DNA of 64,000 bases from contig OX359247.1 in assembly GCA_947179485.1 (NCBI GenBank), positions 59,059,131-59,123,130 of the forward strand, read 5' to 3'. The notes beneath the pieces were generated by a model that saw only the letters and a list, made by a program, of their open reading frames with translations, made no database searches and was not told the origin of the DNA. Made by a program: the position numbers and the translations under genes. Source of the DNA: Allacma fusca. Lineage: Eukaryota > Arthropoda > Collembola > Symphypleona > Sminthuridae. Below, in pieces: positions 34,640 through 45,766 of the stretch (position 1 is its first letter; each line of letters opens with the position of its first letter).

Positions 34640-35111
34640 TTTTGTATTATAAGACTCTCCCAAGTGTGTACTTCTGTACATACAAAGTTGTAACCCTTTA
34701 ATGGCCTCTTAGTATTAACAGCACAAAATGTACCCGAAATGAATCTCTTATAAGAAAAACTATACCGTGCAAATATCAGCAGCTATAGATACTTGTACAT
34801 ACTGTATATCCATTCCCATGAGTTACTCTCTACTGGGAGTGTCTAATGAGTTTGTGGTTACTATAGGGAAGTGCCATTACATGGAGAGTCGCTAAAAAGA
34901 GATCCACTGAACTGTTTTTGTAACATTTTCCTACTTTATTTATTTAATTGAGTGGCAGGTAATCCAGGTACAAAGCTCATTGTGTGGTTTATGTACTCTG
35001 TACTTCCAGGTCCGCTGCCTTCGCACGGGTTATAGAAGCGTCCCATTGAACAACGGCTTTGACGAATAACAGCTGTCGGTTTTACTTTTAGTTCTTTTGC
35101 AGTACGCCTAA
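34640..35111 (+). pseudogene. PLCG last intron and exon, decayed copy
   Basis: 34640-34720 matches the last PLCG intron (about 19600-19680, CTCCCAAGTGTGTA). 35010-35111 copies exon 20 after an intact TTCCAG acceptor. The exon reads [19 protein letters not shown] and then hits TAA at 35067, so it cannot be functional, although the original terminal LQYA-TAA is still present. Similarity to the 3' flank continues to about 35310. Confidence 0.85.
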
Positions 35112-35311
35112 TGGAATGTTGGAGCGTCATAGTAGGAAGTATAGGGAATATAATTTGATACCTAATTATAAAACATAACATAATAACAAGTAAATATCGG
35201 AATTGTAAGGTGATTTGCAATGTTACGAAAGTTCGATAATTATGAAAGGCGTAGTGCAAAAACTCACCGGCAAAAGACTCACATTGTTCCAGTCCTTTGC
35301 TTTACATAGCA

Positions 35312-37207
35312 GTGTCTTTAGTTTTACCGTCTAACTTCCGCATCCTCATTAATTTCCCGGAAGATCATAATTACTCGGTATGTGTTTACGTATAATGTAC
35401 ATACTGAACTCTCATCAGTCAAGTCTTTAGAACTTTAATGATGACAGATAAACTCAAACGATTTTCATAAATTTACTACTTACGTAAATGCGAGGATGTA
35501 TTTACTGGTTTCTTATATATTTCTCCCCCTAGCCTATTTAAGGAATGATAACGGAAAATATTTGAGTGCCCCCATTTTCAAGCAAATTCTTTTTCAGATT
35601 TTTCAAAATGTATTTTCTTGACCAAGGTCAAGAATTGCGGTCACAATGGTCAAGAACGTGATGCTACATTAGATTTACTGAAGATATTTCATTTACATTC
35701 CAAATTTTCGTTCCCGGGCATAATTTTGTACTCAAGATCCTTAAGCGCTGGTTTACAAGAAGATTCATTGGCTTTAGCTATCAATATATCTCTAGGTTGC
35801 AACCCTGTGTAACACAATATTTGAGACCAAATTTTGAAATTTGAGTAATTACATAAACTCAACTCATTTAAAACTTCGAAAATGTCTACATTTTCTATAA
35901 AATCCAGACTTTACTCAACTTACTTGACCGTCAGATTTTTTTATCCCGCGTGTTTGAGTTAGAGGAATAAAATCAATTTTGAAAAATCTCTAGCAGATTT
36001 TTCCTCATCGTTCCTTACATGGGCTATGGGGAGACAGTGGATGTGAAGCACCCTGCATATGTAAATAACTAACAATGAGAGAAGTGTGTGTCAGAATTTC
36101 ACATCTACTTGATTAAAAGTCAACCATTTTCCACTAATAGCTACGGCTTTTGAAGCTCAATGAATTCTCTTAGGTGAAATTGCGCAAGGTAGGAATTCGC
36201 ATTGGGGGAGAATAAAACCAGGTCCTGACTCTCCAGTGTCATCAGTTTGAAGTTCTTCAGCCAACAAGCAACACTTACACTATCTGGGTAGGCGGTGGAG
36301 GTACGTGGGAGGTCAATTCAGGTTTGGAACCGAGACGAAAGAAAGTATTGCAGAATCAGTCAACAGGTTTGAAATTCAGGATCAACATCTTTATTTATTT
36401 TTACCGCCATTAAATTCATATAAATGTTTCACTGCATTTTCAACATAGACAAAATATTTGAACTAAGCTAATTTCGTCAGGAGGTCTGAAAATTTTCGTT
36501 ATAATAATAGTACCCATCAAACATTTTACAATTAAATATATTTCAATGGAACTGGTTTATATGTAATATCTTGTTATAAGTGCACCATTCACTCGGTTCC
36601 AGCTTGCTTGTACGCAGTGCTTAAGAAGCTGCTTGCATTTGTAGTAAGGGGCACATTATCTGCGAGATCAAAAATAAGTGTCCCTTTTGAACCCCTTATA
36701 ACAATATTTTACTGTAAACGAAAGGTAGCAACAGGGCAAGTACAGTGGAGTGCCTAAAGTCTGGAGAGCGTGTCCATATTAAACCTTTTTAAAGCCCTAA
36801 TTATACATAAAATCTTTAAAAATTTTGTCTATTTTGTATGCAAACTACCCATTATGCAAAGTATGCTTTTAGTATCCTCTATACAAGGACACAACCAGAA
36901 GGAACAAAATATAATTCTGTTATCAACATGATCACAATTAAAATGGTGACGTTCAGGAAAGACGCCCAAAATATGTTTGCCCCTGTTAAAAAAAATACCT
37001 TCTATAAGGAAATTTTCAACAGGGTGAGGTCGGTATTGGTGTAGAGTAAAGCTGTTGTATTTATATTGGACATTATCCTTGATTGATACCCACCACATAT
37101 GTTTGTACAGGTAAAAAGCGCTGAGACAGAGAATTAAAGGAATCGTGCTCAAGCCGCTAAATTGGGAAAGAAACTAATTCTCCATAAATCACAAATACAA
37201 CATCGTG
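35312..37207. other. upstream region of AstC, no gene seen
   Basis: AT-rich spacer with only short motif-free open frames. The last 50 bp before the AstC start are alignable with the flank of the AstC remnant near 1720-1765. Confidence 0.4.
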
Positions 37208-37834
37208 ATGACGGCCATCTCAAGATACCTGACGATTGTGTCCATCCTTTTGGTTTGCTTCTCTCGCTACAGCAATTGCAAGTCATTTTACGTAAGTGGT
37301 ATTTGATTAAAGCCCCAATTAAAGTGACAAACCCATTTTGAAGGATTTTGTGCGTACACTCAAGAAAGAAAAAAACAAACCATTACTACAGCTTAAGTAC
37401 GTCATCTCCCAAATGCCATATGTCTTGTTGGGTGTGTTTTTATAACATTTTTCCCATCTCTCTAGACTGACTACGACGAGGATGTAATGCCCGAAATTTA
37501 CACCATTGCCGGAACGAAAGTCGTGGAAGAAGCAGAACCGGATGGAGTTTTTATCCCGAGAGCCACCTCCTCAAAGGTGAGAGTTCACGGGGGAGAATTC
37601 GTTCCTTGGACAACTTACCCAGTTCCTACCCCTGAAACTAGCTCCTGGGATATGGAAGTCCGGCCAAGGAGAGACCAGGGTGTGAATTTTGAAAAGAGCT
37701 TGACTTCAAGACGTGTATCAACTTCCCCCAAACTCCTAATAAAGACTTCTCACAACGGCAACCGGGAAGGGTTTATGAAGAGACAGAGCATTTTGTATAG
37801 TCAATGCTTTTTTAACCCCATATCCTGCTTTTGA
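37208..37834 (+). CDS. AstC: allatostatin-C preprohormone
   Basis: Neuropeptide precursor of 150 residues from two exons, 37208-37291 and 37466-37834, joined in phase 0. Residues 1-25 or so are a signal peptide (MTAISRYLTIVSILLVCFSR). The precursor ends KRQSILYSQCFFNPISCF and then stop. The dibasic KR releases QSILYSQCFFNPISCF, whose QCxFNPISCF core is the hallmark of arthropod allatostatin-C: two Cys for a disulphide ring, N-terminal Gln that can become pyroglutamate, and a free C-terminus because no Gly-Lys-Arg follows. Other possible cleavage sites (RPRRDQ, TSRRVS) lie in the spacer. In insects the peptide acts through somatostatin-like receptors to inhibit juvenile hormone synthesis and muscle. 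The class A receptor at 22.4 kb lacks features that would mark it as that receptor. The gene lies downstream of a PLCG tail, as does its remnant near 1.8-2.1 kb. Confidence 0.95.
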
Positions 37835-38475
37835 AAGAGCTTAAAAAAGCAAAGTTCCTCTAATAACTAGTAGCGTGTATATAGTATTTTGGCACTCCTG
37901 AATTAAGGGCTTGTAGAAATGTATTCAACAAAACGTCGATGGCTGGACCTCCCAGCTCCTAATTTAACTCCTTAAGAATTTATCTAGTCCTAGGTTAGCA
38001 TATATGTACGTATTTACAGTTTTTTCCTATAATTACTTATAACTGTATATACAATATTATATTGTTTGAGTGGCACTTACAATTAGATGTAAAAGTAATT
38101 TTTTTCAATGTAAATATAACCCTCCAAGTAATTACATTGAAACTTGTAATGTAGAAATATATCCAAGGTAATAAATATAAAGGGTATTACAAGATACAAA
38201 CATATATTAGTATTCAAGTATTTAAATATTACCGTTATGTATAGTTACTTCGCTATGCATATCTATGCATACCGATCCTTCCTGTAGCTGCAATACCATT
38301 GTAGGGGCCCAATGATTATGAGATTCTTTCAAAAGAATGTTTTGATGTTAAATGATAACACTATAAAGACGCCTCTCATATTTAAATGCCGGCAGAAAAA
38401 TTCACGCTCTTTGACATCTATTGGACAGTCACAGACTGGCATCCACATCCTCTCCACTAATTTGAAGGAGACCGA
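37835..38475. other. AstC 3' flank
   Basis: Likely 3' UTR and spacer. AATAAATATAAAG near 38170 is a possible polyadenylation signal. No gene seen. Confidence 0.4.
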
Positions 38476-38483
38476 TTATAGAT

Positions 38484-38678
38484 TAGGGCTTCTGTTCGGG
38501 ACGGGACGTCCCGAAGTTTGCGGGACGGGACCGGGATCGGGACAGTTTTTCGGGACAAAATTTTTGTCCCCATGTAATTTCGGGACTGAATCGGGACGAT
38601 TTTTTTTTTGTCCCGAGGATTTCGGGATGGGACAGAATTGCCTCCGGGACAAAAATATGGTCCCCAGTAGAAGCCCTA
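38484..38678. mobile_element. hAT-type MITE, CGGGAC-word family
   Basis: A 195-bp element with ends TAGGGCTTCT and AGAAGCCCTA and a perfect 8-bp duplication TTATAGAT (38476-38483 and 38679-38686). Almost the whole interior consists of CGGGAC/GTCCCG words, including the palindrome CGGGACGTCCCG, around a short T-rich centre. No coding capacity. Confidence 0.9.
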
Positions 38679-38686
38679 TTATAGAT

Positions 38687-39918
38687 ATCGGACGCCTTAG
38701 TGATATATTCAAATTTGCAGGATTTAAATCATAGAATAGAACAGCTAATTCCTGCCTTCGCAATTAACATTTCTTTTTATGTACTAACAATGTTCCTGGC
38801 TACGCAAAGTTAGTACTTTACTTTTGCACACGGAAATGTACCGGATCAATTCGGATTTTTACGGACGTAGCGCTTATTGAGCCCTAATGTAGAGCTTTTA
38901 GTGTATTATTTTTATGAGCGAAGCGAGTTCTAGAAAGCTGTTTTCTGTCACGAAATTTATCTCACAATCAGTCACAACCCGGTGCTCAAACAGGCTACTT
39001 GTGTAAATGAACTCACAGTGCCCGAAAGTTATGAAGGACGTCGTTAATTTTTTAACAATGAATTTCTACTGACCAAAATAATTGCAATTAACTTTGAATT
39101 TGAACACAATCCATATAAATACGCAGAGCTTAAGTTTATGCGGGGTTCAAAAAAAATCTAAAACTTTTAGGGACGTTCAAACAAAACGTAAAACTTTTAG
39201 GAACGTTCAAACAAAACGTAAAACTTTTAGGGACGTGAGCAAAATTGGGCCAGTATTTTTGAAATTACCCACGTTTTGTAATTAAATTGAACATTTCTTG
39301 GTAATAGCAGCACTAACTTTATTACAATTTAGAATAAGCATTTATCTGGTAGAAAAAACTTTAACAATACCGAACGTCAACAAGATCGTTTGGGTATTTT
39401 TGCAACTACAAGGGCTTTAAAATTCAATTTCGCATATATCAGTAATGTCTGCACTAATCTTGTTAAAATTTGGGATAAAGTAAGTAATTCCCACATTTTA
39501 AATGAGCAACATCAGACAGATGTTTTTTGAATTATCTGGGTTTTAATATTTATTTTTACATATCCTCTCTACTAATTTGAAAGAGTTGGCCGTCCTCGTC
39601 TTCGACTTGGTGTAATACGGATTTGAGATTGAAATTTATGCGCGCATTTTGTCCTTCTTGCGTTTTTTTCGTTTTTTTTATTTGAATAAAAATGTTATTC
39701 AAATGAAAAAACGAAGAATGTTAGGAACTCTTTATAATTCGAAATTGTAATAAAAACATTTTTTTACGGATTTGAAATTCAAATATACGCGCGATTTTTT
39801 TATCTAACAATAGCTGGCTAAATAAATTATTAAAATTGTTTTTAAAAAATTTTAAAAATTTGAAGCATTATACAGTAGCAAGGGCGACGAAATTGCACGG
39901 GCAGCCGTCCACTACCAA
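38687..39918. other. no gene seen
   Basis: Spacer. Contains the short tandem repeat at 39141-39236 and AT-rich low-complexity DNA near 39660-39860. Confidence 0.4.
39141..39236 (+). repeat. three-copy tandem repeat, about 32 bp
   Basis: Three head-to-tail copies built on GTTCAAACAAAACGTAAAAC plus TTTTAGGGAC. The first copy is the most diverged. Confidence 0.85.
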
Positions 39919-40828
39919 TGGTGCCCCTCATGGGTACAGGTACTACCCGGGTATTTGGGTACAGGTACAGGTAAAGGTAAATACTGGGTAATATTTTTTG
40001 TACCCAAAGAGAATGGGTAAATTCTGGGTACAAGCCAATTTTACCTAAATATTGGGCACATTTACTGGTAAAGGTACAGGTACAAAGAAAATATGAAACG
40101 GTTTTTACCTGACAGGAACAGGTACAACTTCAAAAGTACCTGTACCCGTTCAAAAAATACCTGATTCATACAAGGTACTTTTTTATTATCTGCTTGCGTC
40201 CTGTATTGCATAAAACTGAATTAAAGGGGTTCTTTCTATGACATTCTCGTGCCACTCCATTCAGCAGTCTTCCACTCGTTCTACTCATGCTCGTTTCCGT
40301 GTCATGAAATGAGATTCCTTATAAATGTGTTCTAGCATTCCACCGACTGACAATTCCATAGGAGATACCATTAGAAAATGCTTCTGTCTAAAAGCATGGA
40401 TGAAGATCAAATGTGCAGAGTTCAGAAGTACTAAAATGACCGCGGATGCATGAGTGATGGCTGGAAGCTCAAGTAATTATTAATTTTAGCCGTATTCAAT
40501 TTTTTAAAAAACATGATGTTATAGATTATAGGGGAATAAATTGGAGCACATTATTAGAATAATGTTTTTAACTGAATTCGCATCATCATAAAAAGTACCC
40601 GGGTAGGTAAAACAAAGGACCTGGGTAAAGGTAAAAATTCGGGTACTTTTTGGGTACAGGTAATTTTCAGGAACAGGTAAAAGTTTAAAAAAAAAGGTTT
40701 GGGTACAGGTACCTTCATTCACGTATTAGGTACTTCAAAGAAGGTACAGGTAAAGGTACAGCATTCTGAAATACCCATATTTGGGTACAGGTACAGGTAC
40801 CACCTTTTAGTACCCATGAGGTGCACTA
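39919..40828. mobile_element. hAT-type element, GGTACAGG-word family
   Basis: A 910-bp element. Ends are TGGTGCCCCTCATGGGTAC (39919) and the complement of TAGTGCACCTCATGGGTAC (to 40828). The flanking 8-mers ACTACCAA (39911-39918) and ACCACCAA (40829-40836) agree at 7 of 8 positions. About 250 bp inside each end are arrays of GGTACAGGTAC and complements. The 400-bp centre is ordinary DNA without a recognisable transposase. Its word resembles the GGTACCC family, but its ends are different. Confidence 0.8.
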
Positions 40829-40949
40829 ACCACCAAGACTGTCCACTATTTCAAATTAAAAGAGAGAATTGTTTTAAAAAAATTTTAAAGCAAAAATTAA
40901 GTTAAAAAATCATTTGACCGTACGTTAGTCTAGACTTTTACTAGGGTTG

Positions 40950-41065
40950 TGCAGCTATCTATTGCATACAACTATTTACTGCCTTCCCTATTTGCATTTG
41001 CCTCGCTGAGACAGCAAATATTGCTGGATGTGCAGTGCTGAAGTTCTCGTATTAGTACATTCACT
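40950..41065 (+). repeat. dispersed repeat, copy 1
   Basis: Aligns with 49155-49270 (shared CTATTGCAT, ACTGCCTTCCC, CATTTGCCT, TGTGCAGTG, CTCGTATT). Ends are not defined and no family is recognised. Confidence 0.65.
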
Positions 41066-41407
41066 AATTTCGTTTAAATGCAAAACAAGCATTTTTGTTG
41101 TAAGTAATTTCAAAGAATTTTCAGGTTTTACTAAATTTGGAATTTTTTAAATTTCTTGCAAAAGGTCTTTTGATGTAACTGTGACTTCTAAAGGACAAAA
41201 GTGATTTCATAAATCTTATTGAACAATAAAATTTTGGACATACATATACATACAACATGATTTACAATTAAGAAAACATGCAATAATAAGTGGCAGTTTG
41301 AGATGCACTCCAGTTATAAATTTCTAAGCATAATATAATAATTTTATTATATCATAATCTAGCAAAACATAATTTGCAGTGTGATTCTTTTATGCAATTT
41401 ATTGACT

Positions 41408-43492
41408 TCATAAGTGTAAAAAAAATTCTCCCATAAAATATACGATTGCAATAGAGTGGCCAAGTAAGAATGAATAGAAAATCATTTCAACCTTTGAGGT
41501 TTCAAAACCCAAAGGCTGGGCTTCAGGTTTAGTGTCTATACCCCAAATCAAGGATTGTTTTGATCTTTTAATTTTTTCCCACTGTTCCCAGAACCAGTAA
41601 ATTCCTGAGGTCAGTAAAACATGCATCCGTCTTACCAACCACTGGTTGTACCTGTTCAATCCCCGCGGTATAAAAACGTAAAGGGGAGTACTAAGATTTT
41701 CATCTCTAGCTTTTTTGTTGTGTCCCAACGGTATTCGAAACTCCGGGTTTTGCGTAATCCTCTTGCTGAGAAACTTCCAGACAAATTCAAATGCATCCTC
41801 CGTTGTAATAATGGCAACTTTTGTACTGTAGCTCCGGAAAAAATGCTCCACGCACTTGGGATGGAGAAAATAGGTTATTTGCGGAATACCCCGTAAAAAA
41901 TTCACTTTATCGAAGATTTTCCCATACCTTGAATGATCATAATTACCATCGGATTTTGAATAGTCTTGGTCGTAAGAAGTATGCGCAAATGTTACGTCGT
42001 CCAGAAACTGACATTCCTGCGAATTCACAATTTCCGAGTAACGGTAGCATTTTGTGCGGGCTAGAATAACTGAACAATTATTTTCAGTAAGCTTAGATAC
42101 AGTATAAGAATGAATGATATAAAACGAAAAATTTTGTAATTCTAGAAAATACTTCCACTCTGTTTTCGAAGAAGCAGGAACTTGAAAATCAGATTTGAGC
42201 CCCCCTTTGTATCCACAGGTAATTACCATTGCAGCTAGAAAAAATGTTACTAAAAGAATATTTCTGCTCCGAAGCTGTCGGTTTTGGCCCATAATTCCAA
42301 TTCCTGGCTCATATTTTTCCAAAAATATAGCAAGTGTGAAAATTATCTGGGAGATTACAAGTTGTCCAGTAACTGTTGTGTTACTTAAAAATGCCAGAGC
42401 TATGGATACGCAGAGCAGAGTCACAACAGTAGCTATCCAAACATAAAAGGAAAATGGCAGAAGAAATAATCGGTACGACATAATGTAAGTTGAAACATCC
42501 TCAGGCGTTATAAAAATATAAGCAGGAGATTTCCGAACGTAAAACATTTGGTGCGGTATTACGGACATCACTAAATAATTTAAATTCCAGTCCACAATTA
42601 CATATGCGCCTGCGCTGTCATAGTTGTTGTATACTCTGCTTAAAGCGGTTTTGTTCAACGCTTGCATAAGAAAGTCAATCGTAGCATCTTGCACACTATA
42701 TCTAAGTTTTGGATTGTGTAACCAGTTTTTACTGTAATAATGAAACACTGTAGCCTCATTATCTCCGCGGAAAAATTTCCATACAACGTTTCGTCCATAG
42801 TCCGTGACTAGCAAATACGTCCAAGTTAGAATCGAAACGCAGTCTTCCACATAACATCTGAACTCATACCTTCTCGAATAGAGTGTTGGAGTAAAGTTGT
42901 TCTCAGGGGTACAAAACCAGCACCAGAAAAATCCTGCGATTAAAGCATGCTGGTCTGTTAGTTCCAGCCCAAAAACGGGTGTCAGTCGAGATGTATCCTT
43001 AATTGAAAATAAATCGAGGTCAAATTCCCAACAACTGCTTCTCGTATTCCACTCAATCCTTGCATTCCTGCGTAAACAAATGAAAAAGAATTCCTGTGGT
43101 AATATTAACGGGCCAGGAATTCCGGTAGTATTTGCATATTTTCCTTTATATTTGGCATCCCTGAAATTTTTCCAAGAGTCCATTTCTGATTCAAGAAACA
43201 GTAGAAAAGTATTGGTACAATTCATGTGGGCTGCTTTGAATACTGGCGGCATTAAATTTAATATTTCAAATCTAGACTTCTTATTAGCTTTGGTCAGCAT
43301 AAAAGGTAGATTTAATTTGGAGTAGTCAATGTATGAGCCAAATTCCAATAAGTGAACCAAGCAGTTTTGGTTATTTTCAATCACTGGCATCAAATCAATC
43401 GTTCTGTCCTCCAAGGAACTAGTAACTAATTTCAAATCAGAAAGGACAATAAGAACTAGCAATATGGTCTCGTTACCACTTTGATGAAACAT
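41408..43492 (-). CDS. divergent ionotropic receptor (iGluR-like chemoreceptor), intronless
   Basis: A single uninterrupted frame of 694 residues. It begins with a signal peptide (MFHQSGNETILLVLIVLSDL). A long extracellular part follows (about residues 25-335), then TM1 LLPFSFYVWIATVVTLLCVS, a pore region, TM2 NILLVTFFLAAMVITCGYKG, a second ligand-binding lobe, and TM3 MIFYSFLLGHSIAIVYFMGE close to the C-terminus. This is the ionotropic glutamate receptor layout, without the long amino-terminal domain of true iGluRs, as in arthropod IRs. Single-exon structure is typical of fast-expanding divergent IR subfamilies. Such receptors are ligand-gated cation channels in chemosensory neurons and usually need a co-receptor (IR25a, IR76b or IR8a), none of which is in this window. 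The ligand cannot be inferred. Confidence 0.85.
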   Translation of the reverse strand: MFHQSGNETILLVLIVLSDLKLVTSSLEDRTIDLMPVIENNQNCLVHLLEFGSYIDYSKLNLPFMLTKANKKSRFEILNLMPPVFKAAHMNCTNTFLLFLESEMDSWKNFRDAKYKGKYANTTGIPGPLILPQEFFFICLRRNARIEWNTRSSCWEFDLDLFSIKDTSRLTPVFGLELTDQHALIAGFFWCWFCTPENNFTPTLYSRRYEFRCYVEDCVSILTWTYLLVTDYGRNVVWKFFRGDNEATVFHYYSKNWLHNPKLRYSVQDATIDFLMQALNKTALSRVYNNYDSAGAYVIVDWNLNYLVMSVIPHQMFYVRKSPAYIFITPEDVSTYIMSYRLFLLPFSFYVWIATVVTLLCVSIALAFLSNTTVTGQLVISQIIFTLAIFLEKYEPGIGIMGQNRQLRSRNILLVTFFLAAMVITCGYKGGLKSDFQVPASSKTEWKYFLELQNFSFYIIHSYTVSKLTENNCSVILARTKCYRYSEIVNSQECQFLDDVTFAHTSYDQDYSKSDGNYDHSRYGKIFDKVNFLRGIPQITYFLHPKCVEHFFRSYSTKVAIITTEDAFEFVWKFLSKRITQNPEFRIPLGHNKKARDENLSTPLYVFIPRGLNRYNQWLVRRMHVLLTSGIYWFWEQWEKIKRSKQSLIWGIDTKPEAQPLGFETSKVEMIFYSFLLGHSIAIVYFMGEFFLHL

Positions 43493-44267
43493 TTTGGGAA
43501 CGATTTTAATTGACCCTAATCTCGTCCTTCTTCCGATATCTTGACGTCAAAACTTGTTAGCAGATTGGGAATTAGCTTGAATCCATAAATTGGTCCATAA
43601 ATTCCAGACGTCAGTATTGGAATGCAACAATATCTGAAGATTGTCACAACGTCTCAAGGCATGAAGATAATAAAATGTCGCTCCAAATGTGAATTATTAG
43701 CTTGTGACTTAGCCCTTCAATTCCACTTTAGGACTCTTGTTCCGTAGCTCAACAATTCTAAGCAATTTCCCGTTATCAAGGATTATGTTGTTATTAGGGA
43801 AAATGTATTTGTTTTAACATTCACTTAACTATTCCCAAGAATATTGACGTTTCTAAATAATTGGCTGTGTCAATAATAATGTAGATTGTTCATTCGATGT
43901 CTGTTAACCATTTATTCCGTTAGCTGGAATACTGTTGAATTTGGTAAGTGAATTGGTTTACCAACACCAAGAACAAGTTGTTTGAAGGAACATTGAAATA
44001 ATAATTTATAGAATCTCGTTTTTATTTCAATTTGGAAATTTTTAGAGAAATACTATTTATTCATTACTCGGTTCGAGGATGATTCATAGTGCATATGTAC
44101 ATAATACCTCTCGCAAGACAAGACATACCTACAGGAATAAGATCATAGTCATGTAACCGTCATACACCACCGTGCTTGAACACTGTGTTACTAAACGACA
44201 TTGTGAATTAATCGACTTCCGTGTTCCATCTATGGTGATGTCATCATATGTTCTTGCTCATGTAAAA
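43493..44267. other. IR upstream region, no feature seen
   Basis: Upstream flank of the ionotropic receptor and AT-rich spacer. Nothing supportable found. Confidence 0.4.
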
Positions 44268-44275
44268 CATTCTCG

Positions 44276-45384
44276 CAGGGATGTCAACGATTAATAATCA
44301 CGATTAATGATTAACGATTAATGATTACTAATTATTAATCATCAATCGTTAATTTAGTAAGCTTGGATTGTTTGAAATAATCATCAATTGTAATCATCAA
44401 TTAACCTTTTTGCAAAAATCAATCATCAATTGTAATCATCAATTAACCTTTTTCAAAAATCAATCATCAAATGTAATCATCAATTAACCTTTTTCAAAAA
44501 TCAATCGTCAATTGTAATCATCAATTTACCGTTTTCAAAAATCAATTATCAATTGTAATCATCAATTAGCCGTTTTCAAAAATCAATTATCAATTGTAAT
44601 CATCAATTAGCCGTTTTCAAAAATCAATTATCAATTGTAATCATCAATTATCGGGCTGGCGACGTCTCCAAAATTCTAAGCAGTCTAGGGTTCGAAGAAG
44701 TTTTTACTAAGCAGTGTCCGGTGTATCTGGCTGATAATATAAAGGATATAATACACTCTGTTTACGATCAGAGCAGTTTACACGACATGAACAGAATCCT
44801 GAACTCCTCGTCTCACCCTTTGTACAAGTTAGCTTATTAAAATGATAAATGCAAGCAGTATCTAAATACCCACATTACATTGTTAATTGCAATCCTCAAT
44901 TAATTAATTTTCAAAATAATCGTTAATCGTTAATTGCAATCATCAATGAAAATTATTTTTAAAGTAATCGTTAATTGTAATCATCAATGAAAATTATTTT
45001 CGAAGTAATCGTTAATTGTAATCATCAGTGAAAATTATTTCTAAAGTAATCGTTAATTGTAATCAACACGGAAAATTATTTTTAAAGTAATCGTTAATTG
45101 TAATCATCAGTGAATAATATTTTCAAAGTAATCGTTAATTGTAATCATCAGGGAAAATTATTTCTAAAGTAATCGTTAATTGTAATCATCAGTGAAAATT
45201 ATTTCTAAAGTAATCGTTAATTGTAATCATCAGTGAATAATATTTTTAAAGTAATCGTTAATCGTAATTATTAATTATTAGTTATAAGCCCATTAATCAT
45301 TAATTGTAATTATAAATTCATTTTGTTTTCGAAGTAATCGTTAATCGTTAATTGTAATCACAAAATTGGAAATTGACATCCCTG
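44276..45384. mobile_element. hAT-type element, AATCGTTAAT/AATCATCAATT-word family
   Basis: An 1109-bp element with ends CAGGGATGTCAA and TTGACATCCCTG and a perfect 8-bp duplication CATTCTCG (44268-44275 and 45385-45392). Most of the interior is two arrays. The left one (44280-44650) repeats AATCATCAATTNNCCNTTTT plus CAAAAATC, about 35-41 bp per unit. The right one (44885-45360) repeats AAAGTAATCGTTAATTGTAA plus TCATCAGTGAAAATTATTT, about 39-41 bp. Between them lies a 190-bp segment with normal composition and an open frame. Confidence 0.92.
44652..44840 (+). pseudogene. coding-like insert of unknown origin inside a hAT-type element
   Basis: A 62-codon open frame ending in TAA, with no start, lying between the two repeat arrays. 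Its composition differs sharply from its surroundings and reads like real protein (GDVSKILSSLGFEEVFTKQC, then PVYLADNIKDIIHSVYDQSS). I do not recognise the family. It may be the last piece of the parent element's own protein or a captured host exon. Confidence 0.5.
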
Positions 45385-45392
45385 CATTCTCG

Positions 45393-45766
45393 CTACTAAA
45401 TATGAGAAGATTACAGTCAATAAAAATGAATTTAGACAAGTCGGTCGTGCAAGTATTATTATTTTTATTAGTGATGAAAGTCTCCTCGCCAATTGTTAGA
45501 AATATTTGACATATTGTGGAAAAATTTAGTGCAAGAATACAACCCATTTGATTCCGCAGAAAAACAAAACCCATCGATAGCATTTTTCATTCAGAATCTG
45601 TGGTTCGATTTGACCACCAGGTTTACGGGCGCAAGGTGGTTTCAACCAAGTGCTCTACTTCCTTTTCAAGTTCTGAAATATAGAAAGAATACCTCCTTGG
45701 TTCTAATCAGCATATCTTTCATCCCAATAACTACAATAATAATTTAAAATGTGACAGTAAGTTAAT
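45393..45766. other. 3' flank of polyprotein gene
   Basis: An 84-codon plus-strand frame (45493-45747) opposes the gene and has no motif. I treat it as chance. Confidence 0.4.

Noticed and set aside
37208..37834. AstC exons considered as a C-terminal tail of PLCG
   Set aside because: Splice phase does not fit the last PLCG exon, all PLCG copies end in their own stop, and the sequence has its own signal peptide and hormone.
44280..45360. Regular repeats considered as a CRISPR array
   Set aside because: There are no unique spacers, units vary in length, and the array sits inside transposon ends with a target duplication in a spliced, animal-type genome.
45601..45650. GGTTCGATTTGACC resembling a tRNA T-arm
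   Set aside because: No matching acceptor stem, D-arm or anticodon arm could be folded around it.
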